Shown: one piece after another, positions 1-8,400 of the stretch
Position numbering within the stretch: the first letter of the stretch is position 1
How the letters are laid out: every line of letters begins with the position of its first letter
From: CAZPZZ01 sp964591245
GTDB taxonomy: Bacteria > Acidobacteriota > Vicinamibacteria > Vicinamibacterales > UBA8438
Direction of reading: 5' to 3'
Length of the DNA: 39,405 nt
Assembly: GCA_964591245.1 (NCBI GenBank)
Contig: CAZPZZ010000026.1
Coordinates: forward strand, 1 to 39,405
Notes under the pieces: model-generated
The model's database searches: none
What the model saw: the letters and a program-made list of their open reading frames with translations, nothing else
Told to the model about the DNA's origin: nothing
Program-made: the position numbers and the translations under genes

Positions 1-355
1 CCCAGGCATCGATGAGTTCTACCGACTGAGTAAGAGCCTCGATGGCATGCGTGGAGTCTGATGCAAGCCGGAAGGTGGATACCGTTGCCAGGAGAGCAAT
101 CGCTTCGTTTGCTTGCAATTGCGCACCTTCACGAAGATAGGTGGCGTCGGTACTCAGGAGGAGGTCGCACAACAGAAGCCATTGATCGATGACTGTTTCA
201 AGACGGTGAATACTGCGGTGGGCTACGGAATCTCGGCCAAGTTCGATTGCATCGTGTTCAAGGCTGTGGACTCCTCGTGAGATTCCCACGACGAGACCAA
301 GACCGCTGAGGGCACAAGCGAGGATGACGGTCGCGATGTGGTGTTTGATCTGCAT
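1..355 (-). CDS. 5' part of a membrane-anchored sensor-like protein (cut by window edge)
   Basis: Reading the minus strand from the ATG at 355 gives 118 codons without a stop, running off the left edge. An in-frame TGA lies four codons upstream, so this ATG is the first available start. The protein begins MQIKHHIATVILACALSG, a signal-anchor or first transmembrane helix at about residues 7-25. An alpha-helical, probably periplasmic stretch follows (VHSLEHDAIELGRDSV, then HRLETVIDQWLLLCDLLL). One helix after the N-terminus and an extracytoplasmic four-helix-type domain are common in sensor histidine kinases, chemoreceptors and diguanylate cyclases. The output domain lies outside the window, so the class cannot be decided. 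The gene is divergent from the racemase gene at 758. Confidence 0.55.
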   Translation of the reverse strand, partial: MQIKHHIATVILACALSGLGLVVGISRGVHSLEHDAIELGRDSVAHRSIHRLETVIDQWLLLCDLLLSTDATYLREGAQLQANEAIALLATVSTFRLASDSTHAIEALTQSVELIDAW

Positions 356-757
356 GCACGAAACTCAATTGGCGCCTCGGGGACATACCCGGCTCGAATC
401 CCGGGAGTGAAAGAGCCTCGATCCACGTGGCCGTAGAGGCAGCGGTGGCCGTGAGCCTAAACGGGGTGACGGTGATGCTGTTCCAGAAGCTGGGTGATGA
501 GGCACGGTTGCGAGAATCCGTATCGTCGAGTTCCGTCAGGCCACCTTATATCAGGCATCATCGAACGTCATCCATGTAAACGTGAGTCGGCGGCAGGGCG
601 GTCCACACGACCGAAGAGTTTTCCTATTTCGAGGTGTTTGCACCTGTGTTCTTTGTGCACCCATTGGTGATTCTGGGCTCTGTGGCACTTCTCGACGGTA
701 TCGTTGCGGTCGAAGTTGTAGGATCGCTCACAGCCGCGGTTGTTGCGGCGACTCAGT
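356..757. other. 402-bp divergent intergenic region, possible gene debris
   Basis: No convincing intact gene lies between the left-edge sensor gene and the racemase. A short plus-strand open stretch at about 430-576 reads VAVEAAVAVSLNGVTVMLFQ and ends in TAA. A second hydrophobic stretch at about 634-770 reads VFAPVFFVHPLVILGSVALL. Neither has a clear ribosome site or a recognisable family. They could be decayed coding sequence or chance. Promoters for the two divergent genes must lie here, but I see no good -35/-10 pair. Confidence 0.3.
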
Positions 758-1774
758 ATGTCTTATCGCATTCACACCATCGATGCGCATGTGGCTGGGG
801 AGCCGCTTCGGTTGATCACGAGTGGGTTTCCATCGCCGGTTGGCGCATCAATGCTCGACAAACGGGATTGGGTCCGTGAGCACTGTGATGAGCTTCGCCG
901 GACGCTCATGCGCGAGCCTCGAGGTCATTCCGACATGTATGGTGCGGTGCTGACCGAGGCGTGTCACGCAACAGCGCACGCTGGTGTGCTATTCATGCAC
1001 AACGAGGGTTATAGCACCATGTGCGGCCACGGGGTCATTGCCGTGGGTACGATTGCAGTCGAATGCGGGCTCATCAAGCTAGCCGATCCTTCTGAGCCGT
1101 TACTGCTCGAGTCCCCGGCGGGCCTCGTGCGCGCGCGGATGTCGGTGGCGGGGAAGGATGGGAGCCAGGTGCACCCACGCGTGCATGCGGTGGCGTTTGA
1201 GAACGTGCCATCTTTCGTCTATCGACCGGGACTATCCATCGCGCTGGGCGACCGTGTTGTGCCGGTCGATGTTGCCTTCGGCGGAGCGTTTTACGCCATT
1301 GTTGATAGTGAAGCGGTCGGGATTCCGCTGCGTCGGGACGCGCTCGGGGAGCTGCGACGCGTTGGCATGGAGATTGCGCGCGCTGTCGAGACGGCGCTCC
1401 GGGTGGTACATCCCTCGTCTACCGGGATTTGCGGCATCTACGGGACGATATTTACTGGAATGGCCGAGCATCCAGAGGCGAATTTACGGAATGTAACGGT
1501 TTTTGCCGATGCGCAGGTCGATCGATCCCCTTGTGGTACAGGAACAGCTGCGGTCATGGCCGTGTTGGATGCGATGGGGCTTCTCTTGCCCGGTCAGCCC
1601 TTTGTTCATGAAAGTCTCCTGGGGACCCGGTTCCGGGGGCGGGTGCTGCGTCGAACGGCAGTCGGTGAGCTTGACGCCATCGTGACTGAGATCGAAGGGA
1701 CCGCATGGATCACGGGTGAGCATGAGTTCCTGATTGATGACGAAGATCCTCTGCGAGATGGTTTCTTGCTGTAG
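758..1774 (+). CDS. Proline racemase / hydroxyproline 2-epimerase family protein
   Basis: This 338-residue protein belongs to the PLP-independent proline racemase family, which moves the alpha proton of proline or hydroxyproline between two catalytic cysteines. Both are visible: Cys89 in HNEGYSTMCGHG and Cys259 in DRSPCGTGT. Having both favours a racemase or epimerase; in the dehydratase branch (trans-3-hydroxy-L-proline dehydratase) the second position is Thr. The first motif, however, resembles the dehydratase branch more than typical epimerases. I start at ATG 758 (MSYRIHTIDAH), which puts Cys89 one residue from Cys88 of known 4-hydroxyproline epimerases; a TTG at 740 in the same frame adds six residues without family support. 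No strong ribosome site is seen. It would act in the cytoplasm, in hydroxyproline catabolism or D-amino acid turnover. Its 3' end faces the gamma-glutamyltransferase gene across 107 bp. Confidence 0.88.
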   Translation: MSYRIHTIDAHVAGEPLRLITSGFPSPVGASMLDKRDWVREHCDELRRTLMREPRGHSDMYGAVLTEACHATAHAGVLFMHNEGYSTMCGHGVIAVGTIAVECGLIKLADPSEPLLLESPAGLVRARMSVAGKDGSQVHPRVHAVAFENVPSFVYRPGLSIALGDRVVPVDVAFGGAFYAIVDSEAVGIPLRRDALGELRRVGMEIARAVETALRVVHPSSTGICGIYGTIFTGMAEHPEANLRNVTVFADAQVDRSPCGTGTAAVMAVLDAMGLLLPGQPFVHESLLGTRFRGRVLRRTAVGELDAIVTEIEGTAWITGEHEFLIDDEDPLRDGFLL

Positions 1775-1881
1775 CTCGCCGGCTGCGATGACGTAGATAG
1801 TGGTTTCGCGGCACCGCGCGGGAGGACCGGTCTATTGTGCGCCGGGGTATGTCTGGTCCCGTGATGGCCTGTCCATTCCCG

Positions 1882-3525
1882 TCACCATCCCAAGGCAAGT
1901 CCGTCCTTCCGTGGGTCCGAGCCCCCCATGAGTACACCGGTCTCGGGATCAATGAGCGCAGCCTGATAGCCGCCGAAGCCGAGCCCGTCGATGACACGGT
2001 GTCCACGGCGTTGTAGCTTCTTGGTAGTTGACGTGGTAATTCCCGCTTCGAGACCAATGCCGAGCGGATCGTAGCGGGCGCGGGGAGCCTCGCCCGCTTC
2101 TTGAATGTTCATCCCGAAGCATGCGAGGTTCAAGAGCACCTGCAGGTGTCCTTGAGGCTGCATGTCGCCACCCATGACCCCAAATGCGAGCCATGGTCGT
2201 CCTTGGTAGAGGGCCATGGCCGGGGCCAACGTGTGGAGCGGACGCTTGTGGGGCGCGAGGTGGTTGGGATGGGCGGCGTCTGTGGAGAAGAGGCTGCCGC
2301 GATTGTGCAAGAGGATCCCGGTGTCGCCAGCCATGATTCCGGAGCCGAAGCCCGCGTACAGAGATTGGATTAACGACACAAGATTACCGTGGTGATCAGC
2401 CGCGGCGAGATAGACCGTATCGCCGGAGTCGTGGCCAGGGTGTTTTGGAACGTTCGGTCTGGTGTCGGGGGCAACGCCGGGCGCATGGGCCGTACGTGGC
2501 CCCGCGTCGAGTTCGCGGCGCCGGTCGTGAGCGTATTCGAGTGAGAGCAGGTGCGAGAGCGTCTGGGCAGGAACCGCAGAGGGATCGGCGAGGTGGGCAT
2601 CACGGTCGGCGAACGCCACGCCGAGCGCTCCGAGCAGGAGGTGAAGGTACTCGGCCGAATTGTGCCCGAGCGCGGCCAGATCGTCGTTGCGGAGGATGTT
2701 GAGGGCTTCGAGGGCGACGAATCCCTGGGTGTTCGGGGGTAGCTCTAGAAGTTCGATGTCCTGATAGGACGTGCGGATCGGATCGACCCACTCCGAGCGG
2801 TGATCGTTGAGGTCCGATAGGCTGAGCCACCCTCCACGACGCTGAATATCCTGGGCGATGCTGCGACCGAGTTCACCCCGGTAGAAAGCATCACGTCCAT
2901 CGCTGGCAATGGCCTCGAGGCTGGCTGCGAGCGATGGGCACTTGAAGATGTCGCCGGGGTTGGGCGGGCGACCTTCGGGGAGCCAGACGGTGGCCGTTGT
3001 CGGATCGGCCGCAAGCTTGGGTGTATCGTCGAGCCACTGGCGAGCGACTACCTCGGCCACGGGATACCCATCCCGAGCCAGAGTGATGGCAGGAGCCAAT
3101 GCCTCCCCAAGCGAGATCGTCCCGTGCGCGGCGAGCAGGCGTGACCAGCCGTCGACCGCGCCTGGAACCGTGATCGAGAGGACGCCCTGTTGAGGCAGTG
3201 CCTGGTGGCCTAGCGCCCGTAGCTCGTCCAGGCTGGCTGCGTGTGGCGAGCGTCCGCTGGCGTTCAATCCTTGGGTGCGTCCGGTGGTGCCATCGTGCAC
3301 CAGCGCGAAGAGATCTCCCCCGATGCCGGTCATGGTGGGTTCGACGACGGATAAGACGGCCGCTGCGGTGACTGCGGCGTCGCAGGCATTCCCGCCGTTC
3401 TGGAGTACCCGAAGCCCTGCGGTGGACGCCAAGGGTTGGCTCGTTGCAATGAGGCCGCGTTGCCCGAGTGCGACCGACCGCGAGCCCCGGGAAGTGGTGA
3501 TGGGAGCTCCGTACCGTGCTGTCAC
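1882..3525 (-). CDS. ggt: Gamma-glutamyltransferase (gamma-glutamyl hydrolase/transpeptidase)
   Basis: This 547-residue Ntn-hydrolase is made as one chain that cleaves itself before a threonine to give large and small subunits, and it transfers or hydrolyses gamma-glutamyl groups such as that of glutathione. The N-terminal GLRVLQNGGNACDAAVTAAA block and TMTGIGGDLF are typical. The likely processing and catalytic residue is Thr370 (GDTVYLAAADHHGN), followed by SLIQSLYAGFGSG and the oxyanion segment VMGGDMQPQGH near residue 450. No signal peptide is seen, so this form is probably cytoplasmic, like the YwrD-type branch. The start is GTG at 3525, sharing GTGA with the stop of the HD-domain gene upstream, which implies translational coupling. 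Length and motifs are complete. Substrate preference cannot be read from the sequence. Confidence 0.92.
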   Translation of the reverse strand: MTARYGAPITTSRGSRSVALGQRGLIATSQPLASTAGLRVLQNGGNACDAAVTAAAVLSVVEPTMTGIGGDLFALVHDGTTGRTQGLNASGRSPHAASLDELRALGHQALPQQGVLSITVPGAVDGWSRLLAAHGTISLGEALAPAITLARDGYPVAEVVARQWLDDTPKLAADPTTATVWLPEGRPPNPGDIFKCPSLAASLEAIASDGRDAFYRGELGRSIAQDIQRRGGWLSLSDLNDHRSEWVDPIRTSYQDIELLELPPNTQGFVALEALNILRNDDLAALGHNSAEYLHLLLGALGVAFADRDAHLADPSAVPAQTLSHLLSLEYAHDRRRELDAGPRTAHAPGVAPDTRPNVPKHPGHDSGDTVYLAAADHHGNLVSLIQSLYAGFGSGIMAGDTGILLHNRGSLFSTDAAHPNHLAPHKRPLHTLAPAMALYQGRPWLAFGVMGGDMQPQGHLQVLLNLACFGMNIQEAGEAPRARYDPLGIGLEAGITTSTTKKLQRRGHRVIDGLGFGGYQAALIDPETGVLMGGSDPRKDGLALGW

Positions 3526-4085
3526 AGTGTCTCCGTTGCTACAACCAGAAACCGGTCGAGTCTACGTGCGTGTTCTTCTAGAATCGGATGACTCCAGGTG
3601 CCCAGTAGCGTTTGGTGTACGAGCTGCTGGTACCAGACCATGTCGTCGATACTGGCGCTGAAATGCCTGGCGAAGTGGTGTCCCTGTTGCTCGAAGCCGC
3701 TTACGAGATGCGTGAGGTTATGGATCTTGTCGGCTGCGGCGATCGCTCGCGCGTCGTCATGGGGCGTTTGCCGGAGCTGTTCGATGTATGTCAATTTTCG
3801 CTGGCGCCATGGTTCGGACTTTGGGGGCTCGGTTACCTCCCGGATGAGGGCTAGCACCCGTGGACCAACGCGGGTGTTGATGACCGCCGGGTCGAGTGGG
3901 GTGTCTTCGAGTGTATCGTGCAGAATCGCCGCGGCGATCGCCTCCTCGCCGAAGCCGAATTGGTCGACGAGAAAGCCGACCGCCAGCACATGCGTGGCTT
4001 CGAAACCACCCTGGGCCTTGCGTCTGTTGAGGCCATGCGCCTCGAGCATTGTGGTTATGGCGATCTCTATCAGCGGCGAGTACAT
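3522..4085 (-). CDS. HD-domain small alarmone hydrolase-like protein (SpoT/Mesh1 type)
   Basis: This 187-residue protein carries the metal-dependent HD fold of the (p)ppGpp 3'-pyrophosphohydrolase domain of RelA/SpoT and of stand-alone Mesh1-type hydrolases. Visible ligands are His32 (FEATHVLAVG), His56-Asp57 (AAAILHDTLEDT) and Asp119 (AADKIHNL). Glu60-Asp61 sit where the catalytic ED pair of SpoT lies. No synthetase, TGS or ACT domain is present, and the length fits a stand-alone hydrolase. It lies 95 bp downstream of the VWA gene, and its TGA overlaps the GTG start of the gamma-glutamyltransferase, so the two are probably co-translated. (p)ppGpp or NADPH hydrolysis is inferred from the family; other nucleotide substrates are possible. 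Confidence 0.85.
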   Translation of the reverse strand: MYSPLIEIAITTMLEAHGLNRRKAQGGFEATHVLAVGFLVDQFGFGEEAIAAAILHDTLEDTPLDPAVINTRVGPRVLALIREVTEPPKSEPWRQRKLTYIEQLRQTPHDDARAIAAADKIHNLTHLVSGFEQQGHHFARHFSASIDDMVWYQQLVHQTLLGTWSHPILEEHARRLDRFLVVATETL

Positions 4086-4180
4086 GCGGAACTCATGTGG
4101 CTACTCTCTGTTCGAGACGGCCAGCAGTTTGGGGCCTGCTGGAACTGCTGCCAGGACGGGCCGCAGTGCGTGTGACGCTG

Positions 4181-5080
4181 TCAATTCTCGCTGGGGGCCA
4201 CGTAGCTGCGCCTGGCCCGTGCCCGTACGCCACGTTGTTTGACGCGGACCTCGAGCTCGTGGACCTCGCCATCGCGCACGCTCGGTGTGAAACCGAGCAC
4301 ATATTGACTGTGGAGTTCCTGGGCGACTCGGGTGAACGTGGGACCGAGGTCATCGGTATCATCGAGCTCGAAGTAGCCCCCGCCGGTTTCTTCGGCGAAA
4401 GTCTTAAGACGGCCATCCGGACGACTCCGAACCTGACGTATGCCGTTGAAGTAATCGACCTCCAACCCGATGGTGTAAATCATGACTTCCTCGGCGCGCG
4501 CCAGATCGAGTACCTCGCGCCACCCAATCTCGTGTTGGGTGTCTTCACCATCGGTAAAGACCAGCACCACCTTCCGTCCTTGGATGCCACGGAGTGTGTC
4601 GATGCTCGCCGCGATGGCGTCGTAGAGTCTGGTCGGATTCCCGAACTGGAGGCGGTCGAGATCGTCGATCAGGGCATCCCTGTCACCGGTGAAGTCTGTT
4701 GTGGGCAGTATTTGAATCTTGTCGTTAAAAGCCCCGACCTTGCCACGATCATCGGGGAGCATGCGAATGATGAATTGCTCGGCGCCCGCCATGAGGAGAT
4801 CGAGACTGGGCGTCATGCTGGCGCTGGTGTCGAGCATGATGACCACGGTGATCGGACGGACTTCGTTCTCGAAGAGTACGATGTCCTGGACCTCATCTTC
4901 GTCCAGAATCTCAAAATCCTCTTCGACTAGTGTGGGTACAAGTCGTCCTCGATTGTCCGTTGCGGTAACGTAGAGGTCGACGATTTCGGTACCCGAGCGG
5001 AACGTTGGCTGTTGCGCGGTCGGGTGTGCCGGAACGAGAAGCACGCAGAGAAGAAACGCCAAGCCGGTACGTGTCAGCAT
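4181..5080 (-). CDS. Secreted VWA-domain protein (VWFA-related Acidobacterial domain type)
   Basis: This 299-residue protein starts with a signal peptide (MLTRTGLAFLLCVLLVPAHP, cleavage near residues 20-24). A short beta region follows (residues 30-75; VEEDFEILDEDEVQDIVLF), then a von Willebrand factor A domain at about 78-265. The MIDAS DxSxS motif is Asp84-Ser86-Ser88 (MLDTSASM), the second metal-site element is in NPTRLYDAI (near Thr150), and FTDGEDT is at 175-181. The C-terminal strand block (YVLGFTP...ARRSYVA) is characteristic of the VWFA-related domain family expanded in Acidobacteria. It is probably a periplasmic or secreted metal-dependent protein-binding module of unknown partner. 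It reads away from the metH promoter region and leads the HD/ggt gene string. Confidence 0.88.
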   Translation of the reverse strand: MLTRTGLAFLLCVLLVPAHPTAQQPTFRSGTEIVDLYVTATDNRGRLVPTLVEEDFEILDEDEVQDIVLFENEVRPITVVIMLDTSASMTPSLDLLMAGAEQFIIRMLPDDRGKVGAFNDKIQILPTTDFTGDRDALIDDLDRLQFGNPTRLYDAIAASIDTLRGIQGRKVVLVFTDGEDTQHEIGWREVLDLARAEEVMIYTIGLEVDYFNGIRQVRSRPDGRLKTFAEETGGGYFELDDTDDLGPTFTRVAQELHSQYVLGFTPSVRDGEVHELEVRVKQRGVRARARRSYVAPSEN

Positions 5081-5129
5081 GAATCGAGCTTAGCAACCTT
5101 TACGTTCGGGATCAAAATCGTATCGCCGT

Positions 5130-5157
5130 TTGATTTCGATAAATCTACATATATAGA
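5130..5157 (+). promoter_or_regulatory. Predicted sigma70-type promoter for the metH transcript
   Basis: TTGATT at 5130-5135 and TATAGA at 5152-5157 are separated by 16 bp, a good match to a vegetative promoter. It points towards the regulator remnant and metH. The -10 lies inside the palindrome at 5141-5160. Prediction from sequence only. Confidence 0.5.
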
Positions 5158-5160
5158 TTT
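5141..5160. promoter_or_regulatory. 20-bp palindromic operator-like site over the metH promoter
   Basis: The site AAATCTACATATATAGATTT matches its own reverse complement at 18 of 20 positions. It is far more AT-rich than its surroundings and covers the predicted -10 element, the arrangement expected of a repressor operator. AT-rich imperfect palindromes are typical of ArsR-family operators, which fits the ArsR-type regulator remnant just downstream, but the binding protein is not identified. Confidence 0.5.
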
Positions 5161-5162
5161 AA

Positions 5163-5471
5163 GGAAGCGAGTGGCGCGTTCCGCACCGTGCTCTGTCTGA
5201 AGCGGCACGGGCGCGCGGGGACTGTAGACGGGTGTTGGTGCCTGGACTTCTGATCCCTCGCGAGAAGTGGACAGTAGCACGCCTCGGTGATCACTGGCTG
5301 GGACCCAGTGAGGAGACGTTACGGAAGTGGATGATCGCGGCGAATCTGGTGGCTGTAGAGGTATGGCCGGCCACCAGCGGTGCGGGCAATGAAACGTTTG
5401 CTGTAGCCGCTGCCGTAGATGCGAAATCGCGCGCCTGTTTTCGGCACTTGAAAGGCCGAGCGCGCGCATAG
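5163..5471 (+). pseudogene. C-terminal remnant of an ArsR/SAM-methyltransferase fusion regulator
   Basis: After an in-frame TAA at 5160 the frame stays open to the TAG at 5469-5471. The translation follows the end of the class I methyltransferase domain found in ArsR-family regulators fused to a methyltransferase: HRALSEAARARGDCRRVLVP resembles the usual 'L.EAaRvLrPGGrvLV', and ARLGDHWLGPSEETLRKWM resembles the usual 'eRLGdrWLGFseeeLrrWL'. The N-terminal DNA-binding domain and the SAM-binding GxGxG part are missing; the upstream space holds a promoter and then the divergent VWA gene. It ends 22 bp before metH, the usual place of such regulators. A GTG at 5232 could start a 79-residue product, but no complete function is plausible. 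I read it as a truncated relic. Confidence 0.6.
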
Positions 5472-5493
5472 TCGGAGAAGTTGCGAATAAATC

Positions 5494-8400
5494 ATGTCTG
5501 ACAGCGAAACAACGTCACCACAGACGCTCAGAAGGCCGGGTGGGGCCACGATACGTGAGCGACTCGAGTCTCTCCTGCATGATCGCATCCTCGTGATGGA
5601 CGGTGCCATGGGCACGATGATCCAGCGTCACAGCTTGGATGAGGCCGATTTCCGCGGTGCGCGGTTCGCCGGTCACGGACAGGATCTCAAGGGCAATAAC
5701 GACCTACTCGTCCTGACGCAGCCGGAGGTGATCAGCGGGATCCATCGCGCGTATCTTGAGGCGGGGAGCGACATTATTGAAACGAATACGTTTAGCTCGA
5801 CAGCAATCGCCCAGTCGGATTATGGACTGGAAACGCTGGCCTACGAGCTCAACGTCGCGGCGGCTCAGCTGGCCACGGAGGCAGCACGGGACTTCACAGC
5901 CCGTACACCGGACCGACCCAGGTTCGTGGCCGGCGCGATGGGGCCTACGAATCGGACACTGTCGATCTCGCCAGATGTGAATGACCCGACATTTCGTGCG
6001 AGTACCTTCGACGCCATGCGGGCGGCGTATGCCGAACAGGCTCGTGGGCTGATCGACGGTGGGTGCGATCTGCTGTTGATAGAGACCATTTTCGACACAT
6101 TGAATGCGAAAGCGGCCTTGGTCGCCGTCCAGGAATTATTTGACGAGCGTGGGATCGCACTCCCGCTGATGGTCTCGGTGACTATTACCGATCGTAGTGG
6201 TCGCACGCTTTCTGGGCAGACGATCGATGCCTTCTATGTCTCGATTGCCCATGCCAGTCCGCTGAGCGTCGGTATCAACTGTGCGCTCGGTGCTCGTGAC
6301 ATGCGGCCATACCTTGCGGAACTCGCCGGGCTGGCGGATTGTTTCGTGAGCTGCTATCCGAATGCTGGCCTTCCCAATGCCTTTGGTGAATACGACGAAC
6401 GGCCGACCGATACGGGACAGCTGTTAGGTGAGTTTGCCACGAGTGGCTTCGTGAACATTCTGGGTGGATGTTGCGGCACGACCCCAGACCACATCCGCGC
6501 TATCGCCGGCGCTGTCGAAGGCGTGCCACCTCGCTCGCTTCCACCGCGACGGAGTGGGCCATCTCGATTCAGTGGGCTCGAATTACTGACCGTCCGGGAT
6601 GACAGTAATTTTCTGATGGTAGGCGAGCGGACCAACGTGACCGGATCGTCGAAGTTTGCCCAGCTCATCAGGTCGGACGATTACGTTACCGCTACCGAGG
6701 TCGCCCTTGATCAGGTGCGGGGTGGTGCCAACGTCATTGACGTGAATATGGACGAGGGGCTGTTGGATTCTGAACAGGCGATGACGCGGTTCTTGAATCT
6801 CATTGCCACCGAACCAGAGATTGCGCGGGTTCCGGTCATGATTGACAGCTCGAAGTGGTCAGTTATCGAGGCCGGGCTGAAGTGTGTCCAGGGTAAGCCG
6901 GTGGTCAACTCAATCAGTTTGAAGGAGGGGGAGGCTGACTTCTTGGACAAGGCAGGAACGCTGCGTCGGTATGGCGCTGCGGCCGTCGTCATGGCCTTCG
7001 ACGAGACGGGGCAAGCCGACACCATCGCGAGGAAAGTTGAGATTTGCCAGAGAGCGTATCGTCTTCTGACCGGGAAAGCCAAGTTTGATCCACACGACAT
7101 CATCTTCGATCCCAACATTTTGGCAATTGCGACTGGCCTCGAAGAACACAATGAGTACGCCATCAACTTCATCGAGGCCACGCGTGCTATCAAGGAAACC
7201 TGCCCTGGGGTGTTGGTGAGTGGCGGCGTGAGTAATCTGTCATTTTCGTTCCGCGGCAACAACCCGGTTCGAGAAGCGATTCACTCCGCGTTCCTGTACC
7301 ACGCCATCAAGGCTGGTTTGGATATGGGGATCGTGAATGCCGGCCAGCTGGTTGTGTACGAAGACATCAAACCCGCGTTGTTAACCCGAGTCGAGGACAT
7401 CATCTTCAACCGGCGGCCGGATGCGACCGAACGAATGGTCGACTTCGCAGAGACAGTCAAGGGCACAGGGACCAAGCGCGAGATTGATCTGGCCTGGCGT
7501 GAGGGGGCGGTGGATGCACGGCTTTCTCATGCACTCGTGCAGGGCATCGTGGACTACATCGATGCAGATGTCGAGGAGGCAAGACTGGCTGCAAAACGGC
7601 CGCTTGACGTCATTGAGGGTCCGCTCATGGCGGGCATGAAGGTCGTCGGCGACCTGTTTGGGGCCGGAAAAATGTTCTTGCCGCAGGTCGTGAAGAGCGC
7701 GCGGGTGATGAAGAAGGCGGTGGCATATCTTGAGCCCTTTATGGAACAAGACCGTCTAGCCCACGGTCGTGAAGCCACCTCGCACGGGAAGGTTGTGCTG
7801 GCCACGGTGAAGGGGGATGTGCATGACATCGGGAAGAACATCGTGGCGGTGGTGCTCCGGTGTAATGGTTACGACGTCATCGACCTCGGGGTCATGGTGC
7901 ACTGTGACACGATCCTACAGACCGCCGCGGACGAGCAGGCAGACATCATTGGGTTGAGCGGACTCATTACCCCGTCGCTTGACGAGATGGTGTTCGTGGC
8001 AAAGGAGATGCAGCGTCGGCAACTAGAGCGTCCTTTGCTGATCGGGGGAGCTACGACGAGTCGCCAGCATACGGCGGTAAAGATCGCACCTGTCTACGAC
8101 CAGAGTACCGTTCATGTTGCGGACGCCTCACGTGTGATCGATGTCGTTTCGAGTCTGTTGAGTCCGGCGCGTCGGGAGGCGTTCGACGACGCCAATCGAG
8201 ACGACCAGGCGACCTGGCGTGCGCAATACGCGTCTCGACAGGAGCGACCTCTGCGGTCTTACGAGGAAGCGAGGGCGCATCGGTTTCGCGTTGAAGAAAC
8301 TTCTGGTGATCTGCCAATTCCCGCGTTCGTCGGCCGTCGGGAGCTGTCACCGATTCCGATTGCTGATGTGATTCCGTTTATCGATTGGACTTTCTTTTTT

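Noticed and set aside
1775..1881. Possible shared terminator between racemase and ggt
   Set aside because: Only very short GC-rich inverted repeats (such as CGCGG-CA-CCGCG) occur and no T-run follows on either strand.
4049..4930. 293-codon plus-strand open frame
   Set aside because: Antisense to the VWA gene, whose signal peptide and MIDAS are plain; the plus frame has acidic low-information sequence without any family signature.
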